The notes under the pieces: model-generated
The model's database searches: none
Told to the model about the DNA's origin: nothing
What the model saw: the letters and a program-made list of their open reading frames with translations, nothing else
Shown: in pieces, positions 6,319 to 14,095 of the stretch
Position numbering within the stretch: the first letter of the stretch is position 1
How the letters are laid out: the number at the start of each line of letters is the position of its first letter
From: Acidimicrobiaceae bacterium
GTDB taxonomy: Bacteria > Actinomycetota > Acidimicrobiia > Acidimicrobiales > RAAP-2
NCBI GenBank assembly: GCA_027315315.1
Contig: DAHUYG010000004.1
Location: 1 to 58,993 of the forward strand
Length of the DNA: 58,993 nt
Direction: 5' to 3'
Translations under genes and position numbers: made by a program

Positions 6319-8652
6319 ATGTTTCACGCCCTCGGGCGCGGCGTCGTGCGCTACCGCTGGGTGATCGTGGTGATCTGGCTGGTGGGCACGGGCGCCGCGA
6401 CCCGGGCCCTGCCCAGCCTCGGCAGCCAGGTGAACAACAACAACAGCGCCTTCCTCCCGGCGAACGCGCCGAGCAACGCCGCCGCCAACCTCGCGGTCCC
6501 GCTGACCGGCTCGGCCAACCAGTCCCTCGTCCAGGTGGTCGCGGTGGCGCGACAGGGGACCCTCGGCCCCTCCGACGTCTCGGCGGTCCAGGCCCTCGCA
6601 TCGGCGATGCGCAAGGTGCCGACGGTCGACCTGGTCCAGTTCGGCAGCGTCTCGCCGGATCGGAAGGCCGCGCAGATCCTCGTCCTCTCCAAGAACTCGC
6701 CCAACGACGAGCCCGACAACAAGACGCTCCTCGAGCGAATGCAGACGGCGGTGGACCACAGCGCCCTGCCGGCAGGGCTCGAGGTGCACTTCGCAGGAGC
6801 GGTCGCCACGGGGGTGGCGAACCAGGTGCAGTCCCAGTCTCAGGGCAAGCAGACCCAGTCGCTGTCCTTGCTGTTCATCATCGTCCTGCTGCTCTTCATC
6901 TTCCGCTCGGTGCTGGCGCCGATCCTCACCTTGTTGCCGGCGACGCTCGTGCTCGTGCTCTCCCAGTCGCTCCTCGGCGGCCTCGGCTCGCTCGGGCTCA
7001 AGATCTCCTCGATCACCCAGCTGCTCCTCATCGTCCTCGTGCTCGGGGCCGGGACCGACTACGGCCTCTTCCTCGTCTTCAGGGTGCGAGAAGAGCTCCA
7101 GCTCGGCCGCTCGCCCCACGAGGCGGTCGAGATCGCCTTGGCGAGGGTGGGGGAGTCGATCACCGGGTCGGCCTCCACCGTGATCCTCGCCCTGCTCAGC
7201 CTGTCGCTCGCCGACTTCGGTCTCTACAAGGACCTCGGTGCACCGCTCGCCATCGGGGTCGCGGTCATGCTGCTCGCCGGCCTCACCCTTCTGCCCGCCT
7301 TGCTCGCCATCTTCGGCCGCGTCACCTTCTGGCCGTCGCGTCCCCAACAGCACGAGCACCAGGTCGGGTGGTGGGGGCGCACCGCGTCGAGGCTCATCGC
7401 GCGGCCCGCCCTCTCGCTCCTCGTCGGCGTCGTCGTCTTCGGCGCGCTGGCCCTCGGGGTCATCGGCAATAAGCCGGGCGGGTTCGGCGGATCGCTGAGC
7501 GCCCCGCCCGGGACGAGCGCGGCGATCGGCAACGCGCAGATCAAGGAGCACTTCCCCCAGGCGAGCCAGAACCCGACCAACCTCTTGATGGTCTTCCCCC
7601 AGTCGGTGTGGTCGGACCCCGCCCGGCTCGTGCGGGCGACGTCGCTGCTCCGGGGGACCGGCAAGTTCACCCAGCTGTCCGGGCCACTCGACCCCAACGG
7701 CACCGCGATCAGTCCGAACGAACTCGTCGCGCTCCACGCCGAGTTCGGTCCGGCCGCGCTGCTCCCGGTGCAGCAGCCGGCCGGCTCGAGCGTGTCGGTC
7801 TCCGAGTACAACGCCTATCGGGCCACGGCGCGTCTCGTCTCGAGCGACGGCAAGACCGTCCAGTGGCTCGCCGGCCTGGCGGCGGGCGACCCCTCGAGCA
7901 CCCCGGCGCTCAACGCCGTGCCGGGCATCCGGTCCGCCTTCGCAAGCGTGGCGGCCGAGGTCGGTGCGACCAAGAGCGGCGTCGCCGGCGAGGCCCCGGC
8001 GCTCGCCGACGTGAGCTCGATCTCCAACAACGACCTGAAGCGGATCGTGCCGATCGCGGTCGTGGTGATCGGCATCATCCTCGCGCTCGTACTACGCAGC
8101 CTCGTGGCGCCGCTCTACCTGCTGGCGAGCGTGGTCGTCTCGTACCTCGCATCCTTCGGGCTCGCCGTGATCGTCTTCATTTTCCTGGCCCACCAGGGAG
8201 GCATCACCTTCATCCTCCCGTTCCTCATGTTCGTCTTCCTGCTCGCGTTGGGCGAGGACTACAACATCCTCGTCATGTCGCGCATCAGGGAGGAGGCGCG
8301 TCGCTTGCCGCTGCGCGAGGCGGTCGTGCGGGCGGTCGGGGCGACCGGGTCGACGGTCACCTCGGCCGGCCTGGTGTTGGCCGGTACCTTCGCCGTCTTC
8401 GCGATCGTGGCGGCCCGCCAACCCGGTGGCAGCCAGATCGTCTCGGTCGGCTTCGGGCTGGCCGTCGGGGTCCTCCTCGACACCTTCGTCGTGCGGACGG
8501 TGCTGGTCCCCGCGACGGTGACCCTCTTCGGGCGCCTCAACTGGTGGCCGGCCGCCATGGGGCGCCGGGCGCGTCCGGACCCGGAGGCTTCCGCCGGGGT
8601 CGAGGTCGTGGCACCATCGGGGCACGCGCACAGCGAAGGGGGCCGCCAGTGA
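6319..8652 (+). CDS. MMPL/RND-family membrane transporter
   Basis: A 777-residue inner-membrane protein with two MMPL repeats. Each half has one helix, a large outside loop, then five more helices: helix 1 at residues 10-30, a cluster about 180-330, a helix about 365-385, and a final cluster about 575-760. The motifs GAGTDYGLFLVFRVREE in half 1 and GEDYNILVMSRIREE in half 2 are the proton-relay Asp/Tyr signatures of MMPL pumps. The substrate is unknown; mycobacterial relatives export lipids. AGGAG at 6297 would also suit a TTG at 6307. It overlaps the next gene by 4 nt (GTGA). Confidence 0.92.
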   Translation: MFHALGRGVVRYRWVIVVIWLVGTGAATRALPSLGSQVNNNNSAFLPANAPSNAAANLAVPLTGSANQSLVQVVAVARQGTLGPSDVSAVQALASAMRKVPTVDLVQFGSVSPDRKAAQILVLSKNSPNDEPDNKTLLERMQTAVDHSALPAGLEVHFAGAVATGVANQVQSQSQGKQTQSLSLLFIIVLLLFIFRSVLAPILTLLPATLVLVLSQSLLGGLGSLGLKISSITQLLLIVLVLGAGTDYGLFLVFRVREELQLGRSPHEAVEIALARVGESITGSASTVILALLSLSLADFGLYKDLGAPLAIGVAVMLLAGLTLLPALLAIFGRVTFWPSRPQQHEHQVGWWGRTASRLIARPALSLLVGVVVFGALALGVIGNKPGGFGGSLSAPPGTSAAIGNAQIKEHFPQASQNPTNLLMVFPQSVWSDPARLVRATSLLRGTGKFTQLSGPLDPNGTAISPNELVALHAEFGPAALLPVQQPAGSSVSVSEYNAYRATARLVSSDGKTVQWLAGLAAGDPSSTPALNAVPGIRSAFASVAAEVGATKSGVAGEAPALADVSSISNNDLKRIVPIAVVVIGIILALVLRSLVAPLYLLASVVVSYLASFGLAVIVFIFLAHQGGITFILPFLMFVFLLALGEDYNILVMSRIREEARRLPLREAVVRAVGATGSTVTSAGLVLAGTFAVFAIVAARQPGGSQIVSVGFGLAVGVLLDTFVVRTVLVPATVTLFGRLNWWPAAMGRRARPDPEASAGVEVVAPSGHAHSEGGRQ

Positions 8653-8912
8653 CCGTGCCCAGTGAACCCGGGCTCGACCCGGGGACGCCCGAGCCCAGGG
8701 GGAACCGTCGCCGTGACGTCCGTCTCGTCGTCACGGGGATCCTCTTCGCGCTCGGGGTCTGGTTCGCCCTCGCCAACACCCAGGAGGTCAAGATCCGCTT
8801 CTGGCTGGTGACGACCCGCACGCCGGTGGTGAGCGCGCTCGCGATCACCGCCGCCCTCGGGATCGGGATCGGTCTCCTCGTCGGGCGCCGGTTCCGCCGG
8901 CCCCAGTCGTAA
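8649..8912 (+). CDS. LapA-domain (DUF1049) small membrane protein
   Basis: An 87-residue protein with a basic N-terminal tail, one helix around residues 27-43 (VVTGILFALGVWFALANT), the LapA_dom pattern NTQEVKIRFWLVTTRTPVV, and a second helix (ALAITAALGIGIGLLVG) followed by basic residues. Such proteins have a general envelope role; the exact function is not known. The GTG start overlaps the MMPL stop by 4 nt, so translation is likely coupled. Confidence 0.8.
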   Translation: MTVPSEPGLDPGTPEPRGNRRRDVRLVVTGILFALGVWFALANTQEVKIRFWLVTTRTPVVSALAITAALGIGIGLLVGRRFRRPQS

Positions 8913-9072
8913 CGGATTCGCCATGGGAACTGGCCCGACCCGTGCGGCGCAGCCGCAGCGGCGGCCGTAAACTCGGGCCTGGTGATGCCGCGAGAGGGTG
9001 CGACGGTGGTCCCCTTGGCGGGGGGATCGCTCGGCGCGGCTCCGCGGACCGCGGACGGCTCTGGGGTGGTGC

Positions 9073-9471
9073 ATGCCACTCTCTGACCACGAACAGCGCA
9101 TCTTGGACGAGCTCGAGCAGTCCCTGGTGCGCCAGGACCCCCAGTTCGCCGAGCGCGTCCGCTCCGAGACCGTGTACCGGCACGCCGGCCGCTACTGCAA
9201 GTGGGCCGCGCTGTCCTTCGTCGCCGGCATCGCGATCCTGGTCGTCTTCTACCCGCGCTCGGTCGTCGTGGGCTTCCTCGGGGTCGCCTTGATGTTCGTC
9301 TCGGCGGTCGTCTTCGAGCGGAACCTCCGGCGCATGGGGAAGGCAGGGTGGCACGACCTCACCCGGTCGCTGCAGAAGGACCGCCCGGCGGGTTCCGCCC
9401 AGCCGGGGATCGAGGGTGCGGTGGACAACGCCCGCACCTGGCTGCGCACCCGCTTCCGTCGCGACCGCTGA
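9073..9471 (+). CDS. DUF3040 membrane protein
   Basis: A 132-residue protein of the actinobacterial DUF3040 family. The N-terminal signature PLSDHEQRILDELEQSLVRQDPQFAERV is followed by two adjacent helices (about residues 41-58 and 62-80) and a basic, hydrophilic C-terminus. Function unknown; in other actinobacteria the family is often found near division genes. The ATG at 9073 begins the conserved motif directly. Confidence 0.88.
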   Translation: MPLSDHEQRILDELEQSLVRQDPQFAERVRSETVYRHAGRYCKWAALSFVAGIAILVVFYPRSVVVGFLGVALMFVSAVVFERNLRRMGKAGWHDLTRSLQKDRPAGSAQPGIEGAVDNARTWLRTRFRRDR

Positions 9472-9498
9472 GTCCACCGCCTGGTGGAGGGGCTCTGT

Positions 9499-10365
9499 AT
9501 GGCCGTCGACATCGGCGGCACGAAGCTGGCGGCCGGACTCGTTGCGCGCGACGGCGCCATCGTCGACGCTGGCCGCGTCCCGACGCCGACGAGCACCGAC
9601 CCCGAGGTCCTCTGGGATGCGCTGGCCGGGCTGATCACCGGCCGCCTCGAGCGCGCCGGCTCCACGATCGTGGCCTGCGGAGTCGGATGCGGCGGGCCGA
9701 TGGAGCCCGGGGGTGTGACCGTGTCGCCCCTCAACCTCCGCGCCTGGCGTGGCTTCCCCCTGCGGGCGCGGGTCGCAAGCCTCCTCGGCGTGCCGACTGC
9801 CGTCGACAATGACGCCAAGGCGCTCGCGCTGGGGGAGGGGTGGCTCGGCGCTGCGGTCGGCCGCGCCAACTACCTCGCCATGGTCGTCTCGACCGGGGTG
9901 GGCGGCGGCATCGTGCTCGACGGGCGGCTCCTCGACGGGCGGCTCGGGAACGCCGGCCACGTCGGCCACGTCGTGGTCGAGCCCGACGGGCGCCGGTGCT
10001 CGTGTGGCGGCAAGGGCTGCCTCGAGGCCGAGGCGTCGGGAAGCGCGATCGCCGCGATCACCGGGCGACCCCCGGCTGATGCGACCCCCGAGGTGATCGA
10101 GCGGACCGGGACCCTGGTCGGGCGCGCCGTCGCGTCGGTCGCCAACCTGCTCGACCTCGATCTCGCGCTCGTCGCGGGATCGGTGGCCCTCGGATTCGGC
10201 GAGCCCTTCTTTCAGGCGGCCCGCCGGGAGCTCGCGCGCCGCGCCCGCATCTCGTACGCGGCCGGCGTCCGCATCGAGCCGGCGGGCCGCGGCGCCGACG
10301 GCCCGCTCGTCGGCGCGGCGGCGCTCGGTTGGCAGCTCGCCGGGGGAGCGACCGGCGGTGCGTGA
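9499..10365 (+). CDS. ROK-family sugar kinase (probable glucokinase)
   Basis: A 288-residue ATP-dependent sugar kinase. Seen are the phosphate-1 motif AVDIGGTKLAAGLV, the catalytic VDNDAKALALGE region, MVVSTGVGGGIVLDG with the ROK signature, and the zinc-binding set CSCGGKGCLE, preceded by the conserved GNAGHVGHVVV histidine. The ATG at 9499 has GGAGGGG 6 nt upstream; a GTG at 9484 is the alternative. Its end overlaps the next gene by 8 nt. Glucose is the most likely substrate. Confidence 0.9.
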   Translation: MAVDIGGTKLAAGLVARDGAIVDAGRVPTPTSTDPEVLWDALAGLITGRLERAGSTIVACGVGCGGPMEPGGVTVSPLNLRAWRGFPLRARVASLLGVPTAVDNDAKALALGEGWLGAAVGRANYLAMVVSTGVGGGIVLDGRLLDGRLGNAGHVGHVVVEPDGRRCSCGGKGCLEAEASGSAIAAITGRPPADATPEVIERTGTLVGRAVASVANLLDLDLALVAGSVALGFGEPFFQAARRELARRARISYAAGVRIEPAGRGADGPLVGAAALGWQLAGGATGGA

Positions 10366-10633
10366 GCGGCGCACCGGGCGTGCCGGGGCTGCGTTGGTCG
10401 TGCTCCGGGCGGTGTCCTCGCGGCCCTCGCTGTGGGGCGAGGCGCTGCGGAGCGCCGCCCGGCTGGCCCCGGATCGATGGTGGCGCCGGCCCCCGTTCCT
10501 CCCGGTGCCCGACGCCGCCTACTGGCACTTCAGGATGCAGACGGCCTTCGGCGAGGAGCGGGCCTTGCCGAGTGTCCAAGACGTCGTCGACTACCTGGGC
10601 TGGTGTCAGCGATCACGAGGGTCGCGCCGGTAG
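10358..10633 (+). CDS. Small conserved hypothetical protein
   Basis: A 91-residue soluble, arginine-rich protein (WWRRPPFLPVPDAAYWHFRMQTAFGEE). I recall similar short proteins in other actinobacteria but know no function. The GTG start at 10358 overlaps the ROK kinase gene by 8 nt, supporting co-translation. Confidence 0.65.
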   Translation: MRERRTGRAGAALVVLRAVSSRPSLWGEALRSAARLAPDRWWRRPPFLPVPDAAYWHFRMQTAFGEERALPSVQDVVDYLGWCQRSRGSRR

Positions 10634-10636
10634 CCT
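10631..10636 (+). promoter_or_regulatory. -10 box TAGCCT, probable leaderless start
   Basis: TAGCCT ends 6 nt before the GTG at 10643, without a Shine-Dalgarno sequence. It overlaps the stop codon (TAG 10631-10633) of the upstream gene. Confidence 0.35.
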
Positions 10637-10642
10637 GCTCTC

Positions 10643-11152
10643 GTGATGGGCCGCGTGCTGCTCCTCAACGCGACGTACGAGCCCCTCGCACTCGTCTCGG
10701 ACCGCCGGGCGGTCGTGCTCGTGTTGGCCGGACGGGCCGAGGCTGTCGCGTTCAGGGAGGAGGCGTCGGTCTTCCACTCGGCGCACCTCGCGATCGAGGT
10801 CCCGGCGATCGTCCGTCTCTTCTACATGGTGCGCATCCCTCGCTGGGCGAGGACGCCGCCGCTCACCCGCCGCGCCGTGTTGCGACGCGACGGCGGTCGC
10901 TGCGCGTACTGCGCGGCACCGGCCGACACGGTCGACCACGTCATCCCGCGCAGCCGCGGTGGGCGCCACGAGTGGGGCAACGTCGTGGCCTCCTGCCAGC
11001 AGGACAACCTGGCCAAGGGCGACCAGCTGCTCGACGAGCTCGGCTGGGCGCTGCCCTTCCAGCCCCGCGCCCCCGAGGGACACCTCTGGCGGCTCCGCCA
11101 CCTCTCCGAGGTGGACCCGTTGTGGGCGCCCTATCTCGTTCCGGCGTCCTGA
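10643..11152 (+). CDS. HNH endonuclease family protein
   Basis: A 169-residue protein with an N-terminal alpha/beta part (MMGRVLLLNATYEPLALVS) and a C-terminal HNH nuclease domain: CAYC zinc knuckle, then DHVIPRSRGGRHEWGNVVASCQQDNLAKGD with the catalytic DH, the central N and the final N..K. This architecture is common in actinobacteria and is not linked to a restriction or phage system here. The DNA target is unknown. Confidence 0.9.
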   Translation: MMGRVLLLNATYEPLALVSDRRAVVLVLAGRAEAVAFREEASVFHSAHLAIEVPAIVRLFYMVRIPRWARTPPLTRRAVLRRDGGRCAYCAAPADTVDHVIPRSRGGRHEWGNVVASCQQDNLAKGDQLLDELGWALPFQPRAPEGHLWRLRHLSEVDPLWAPYLVPAS

Positions 11153-11179
11153 CGCCCCGGGCGCCGGGCGCTCGCTAGG

Positions 11180-11842
11180 ATGCGTGAGCTCTTCGACCCG
11201 GCGACGCTGCGTCCGCTCGGGCAGCGGGTGGCCTTCGTGCGCCGGGTCGGCCGACCGGCGCTCGTCCTCGGCAGCACCCAGTCCGAGCGCATCGTCGATC
11301 CCGGCGGGCTCGCTGACGCCGGCATCGAGCTCGTGCGCCGGCGGAGCGGCGGTGGGGCGGTGCTCCTCGAGCCCGGCGCCTCGGTGTGGGTCGACACCTG
11401 GGTGCCCCGCGGCGACGCCCTGTGGGACGACGACGTGTCGCTGTCGCGGGCGTGGGTCGGGGAGTGGTGGGTGGCCGCGCTCGGGGTGCCCGGGCTCGAG
11501 GTGCACCACGGTGCGGCCGTCTCGTCCCGTTGGTCCGAGCTGATCTGCTTCGCCGGGATCGCGGCCGGCGAGGTCCTCCACGAGGGACGCAAGCTTCTCG
11601 GGGTGGCCCAGTGGCGCGCCCGGGAGGGCGCCCTCACCCACTCCTTCGCCCATCTGTGGGCGCCGTGGCGCCTCCTGTGCGGCCTGCTCCTGCCCGAGCC
11701 AGGCGCGACCGAGGCGGCCGACGAGCTCGCCGCCTCGAGCGCGCTCGTGGGCGAGCTGGCCCCCGGGGGATCGGACCGCCTCGTCGAGCGGCTCCTCGGC
11801 GCCCTGCCCGACCCCGGCAGCTGGGAGATCCGGCCCGCCTGA
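11180..11842 (+). CDS. Lipoate-protein ligase A-like protein
   Basis: A 220-residue protein of the BPL_LplA_LipB fold. RRRSGGGAVLLEPGASVWVDTWVP matches the lipoate-ligase glycine-rich motif (RRxSGGGAV), and the lysine of GRKLLGVAQWR fits the conserved binding lysine. It is shorter than full LplA and lacks the C-terminal accessory domain, so it may be a lipoyl or octanoyl transferase or may act on another small acid. The ATG at 11180 lies 27 nt after the HNH gene. Confidence 0.75.
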   Translation: MRELFDPATLRPLGQRVAFVRRVGRPALVLGSTQSERIVDPGGLADAGIELVRRRSGGGAVLLEPGASVWVDTWVPRGDALWDDDVSLSRAWVGEWWVAALGVPGLEVHHGAAVSSRWSELICFAGIAAGEVLHEGRKLLGVAQWRAREGALTHSFAHLWAPWRLLCGLLLPEPGATEAADELAASSALVGELAPGGSDRLVERLLGALPDPGSWEIRPA

Positions 11843-11948
11843 GCGCGCCGAGCCGGGCCCTCGGCCTCGGCACCCCTTCGCGTGGGCCGCCCTGCACACG
11901 CCCGGTGGCCGCGCGCGCCCAAAAGGGTGGCGGGGTGGGGGATGAATG

Positions 11949-12000
11949 TTGACGGGGGGTGGAGAAGGGCATAGAGTGGCGCGAAATGGTTTAAAGGGGA
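11949..12000 (+). promoter_or_regulatory. dcw cluster promoter with MraZ-like operator
   Basis: A good housekeeping promoter: TTGACG (11949-11954), 17-nt spacer, TAGAGT (11972-11977). Five-base G-rich boxes repeat every 10 bp at 11956 (GGGGT), 11966 (AGGGC), 11976 (GTGGC), 11986 (ATGGT) and 11996 (GGGGA). MraZ is known to bind TGGGN boxes spaced at 10 bp upstream of its own gene, so these boxes are the likely autoregulatory site. Confidence 0.6.
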
Positions 12001-12042
12001 GCGACACAGCGATCCGGGGTCCTGTGGTGGGAGTTGGTTCTG

Positions 12043-12465
12043 GTGTCAGGGTTCGTCGGCCGGTACGAGCACTCGCTCGACGTCAAGGGGAGGGTGATCC
12101 TGCCGGCGAAGTTCCGCGCCGAGTTCGACCGGGGCGGCTACCTGACGGAGAACCGGGAGGGCTGTCTCGCTCTTTGGACCCTCGGGGAGTTCGAACGGCA
12201 GATGACGGCGATGCAGGAGCGGGCGGCGAGCGGACGGATGGACCGCAACCGGGCGCGTCTGTGGGCCTCGAACACCCAGGAGGTCGAGGTCGACCGGCAG
12301 GGCCGTATGGCGATCACGGCCCGGCTGCGGGAGTTCGCGCAGTTGGAGTCCGATGTGCTCGTCGTCGGGGCGCTCGACCGGATCGAGCTGTGGAACCCCA
12401 CGGTGTGGGAGGAGCGGGTGCAGCCCGCCGAGCAGTGGTTCTTGGACGACCACGTGGACGACTGA
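12043..12465 (+). CDS. mraZ: MraZ, transcriptional regulator of the dcw cluster
   Basis: A 140-residue DNA-binding protein with two SpoVT/AbrB-like swapped-hairpin repeats. Repeat 1 is GRYEHSLDVKGRVILPAKFRAEF; repeat 2 is QEVEVDRQGRMAITARLREF. MraZ forms a ring-shaped oligomer and represses the division/cell-wall operon in other bacteria. The GTG at 12043 gives a family-like start (MSGFVGRYEHSLD); a TTG at 12034 is in frame. The gene opens the cluster and follows a promoter with 10-bp-spaced boxes. Confidence 0.95.
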   Translation: MSGFVGRYEHSLDVKGRVILPAKFRAEFDRGGYLTENREGCLALWTLGEFERQMTAMQERAASGRMDRNRARLWASNTQEVEVDRQGRMAITARLREFAQLESDVLVVGALDRIELWNPTVWEERVQPAEQWFLDDHVDD

Positions 12466-12650
12466 GCGAGAGAGGACAAGGAGAAAGAGGAAAAGGAACC
12501 CGACAGACACGCATCGACACACACAGGCACGGCGCCCGGTATATGCGCAGCCCCTCGACCGGCACGGTGGAAGACTCCTCCTCCGCCCTCTTCCCCGTCG
12601 GTCGTGAAGGGAAATCCCCTCTCAGCACCTCGCCCGTCGGGGGGCTGCGG

Positions 12651-13646
12651 ATGGACCGGGAACCCCAGCACCAGCCCGTGATGGCGAGCGAGGTGGTGGA
12701 GCTGTTCGCTCCGGTCGGCCCGGGCGTCGTCATCGACGCGACCGTCGGCCTCGGCGGCCACGCCGCCGCCCTGCTCGACCGGTACCCCGCCTTGGGGGTG
12801 CTCGGCATCGACCGCGACCCATCGGCGCTCGAGGCGGCCGCAGCGCGGCTCGCCCCCTTCGGCGACCGGGTCGTCTTGCGGCACGCCCGCTTCTCCGAGC
12901 TCGCAGGGGTGCTCGGTGAGGCTAGGGCCGCCGGCCGGGGGCAGTGGCCCTCGACCGGCGAGGCGGCGGGCGCCCCCGAGCGCGTCTCGGGGGCGCTCTT
13001 CGATCTCGGTGTCAGCTCCCTGCAGCTCGACACCCCAGAGCGCGGCTTCTCCCATCGCTTCGATGCGCCCCTCGACATGCGGATGGACCCGACCGAGCCG
13101 AACCGGGCCCTCGACCTCGTGAACGGCGCCGAGGTGCGAGAGCTCTCGTCGTGGTTCGCGGCGAGCGGCGAGGGCCGGCTGGCCGGCCGGATCGCCCGGG
13201 CCATCGAGGCGGCTCGGCCCATCGCCACGACCGGCGAGCTCGCCCGCGTGGTCGAGTCCGCGGTGCCGGCGGCCGCCCGGCGCCGCGGCCATCCGGCGAC
13301 CCGGGTCTTCCAGGCGCTGCGGATCGCGCTCAACGACGAGGCCGAAGAGCTCGCCGTCGGGCTCCCGGCCGCACTGGGGCTGCTCTCGACGGGCGGCCGC
13401 TGCGTCGTCCTCGCATATCACTCCGGTGAGGGGCGCCTCGTGAAGGACGTCTTCTCAAAGGCGGTGTCCGGTGGCTGCGTGTGCCCGCCCGGCCTGCCCT
13501 GCGCGTGCGGCGCAGTGTCGGGCTTTGCCTGGGTGTTCCGTGGCTCGCAGGGCCCCGACGCCCGCGAGGTGTCGGGGAACCCGAGGGCCTCGAGCGCCCG
13601 CCTCTGGGCGGTCGAGCGCCTGGAGGACGGGGCGGTTGCCCCGTGA
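12651..13646 (+). CDS. rsmH: RsmH, 16S rRNA (cytosine-1402-N4)-methyltransferase
   Basis: A 331-residue SAM-dependent enzyme methylating C1402 of 16S rRNA. Motifs: HQPVMASEVVELF at the start, the SAM motif VIDATVGLGGHAAALL, GIDRDPSAL, LFDLGVSSLQLDTPERGFSHRFDAPLDMRMD, and near the end VLAYHSGEGRLVKDVF. The ATG at 12651 is preferred because the conserved protein begins at once; an in-frame ATG at 12543 would add a low-complexity tail. A 185-bp gap separates it from mraZ, with a 21-nt pure purine run (12478-12498) and no gene. It overlaps the next gene by 4 nt. Confidence 0.95.
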   Translation: MDREPQHQPVMASEVVELFAPVGPGVVIDATVGLGGHAAALLDRYPALGVLGIDRDPSALEAAAARLAPFGDRVVLRHARFSELAGVLGEARAAGRGQWPSTGEAAGAPERVSGALFDLGVSSLQLDTPERGFSHRFDAPLDMRMDPTEPNRALDLVNGAEVRELSSWFAASGEGRLAGRIARAIEAARPIATTGELARVVESAVPAAARRRGHPATRVFQALRIALNDEAEELAVGLPAALGLLSTGGRCVVLAYHSGEGRLVKDVFSKAVSGGCVCPPGLPCACGAVSGFAWVFRGSQGPDAREVSGNPRASSARLWAVERLEDGAVAP

Positions 13647-14095
13647 CGCCCGCTCAGGCGGCCGCTCAGCGTGCCGCCTCGGTGCGCACGGCCCGGCTCC
13701 CGAGCCCCCGGGCCGGGGCGAAGCGCCCGGCGCTTCGGGTTCTCACCCCGCGGCCTCACAACGGTCGTTGGCTGCGGGCCGCCGCCGCCGTCGTCGTCGT
13801 TGGGGCGCTGCTCGCGGTGGTCGTCGGCCACTCGATGCTCGCCCAGGGGCAGGTCCGCCTCACGACCGAGCAGGGCCCGCTGGCGACCGCCCAGGCGGTC
13901 AACCGACAGCTCCTGGCATCGGTGGCCACCGCTGAGAACCCGGCCCAGATCATCGCGGAGGCCGCCCGGCTGAACCTCGTCCGCCCGAGCAGCGTGACCC
14001 AGGTCCCGGCGGTCCCCCTCGACACCCCGATCGCAAGCTCCACCTCGAGCACATCGACCACCGCCGCCGGGCCCACGACGACGGGCGGTCGATGA
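13643..14095 (+). CDS. ftsL: FtsL-like septal membrane protein
   Basis: A 150-residue single-pass membrane protein: about 46 basic N-terminal residues, one helix (about residues 47-66, LRAAAAVVVVGALLAVVVGH), then a short periplasmic helix (QGQVRLTTEQGPLATAQAVNRQ) and a Thr/Ser-rich tail. FtsL proteins vary greatly, so the call rests on topology and position between rsmH and ftsI. Overlaps of 4 nt on both sides (GTGA and ATGA) support coupled translation. Confidence 0.8.
   Translation: MTPAQAAAQRAASVRTARLPSPRAGAKRPALRVLTPRPHNGRWLRAAAAVVVVGALLAVVVGHSMLAQGQVRLTTEQGPLATAQAVNRQLLASVATAENPAQIIAEAARLNLVRPSSVTQVPAVPLDTPIASSTSSTSTTAAGPTTTGGR

Noticed and set aside
12543-12650. Extended N-terminus for rsmH from ATG 12543
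   Set aside because: The added peptide is low-complexity and without a ribosome-binding site; RsmH homology begins right after ATG 12651.
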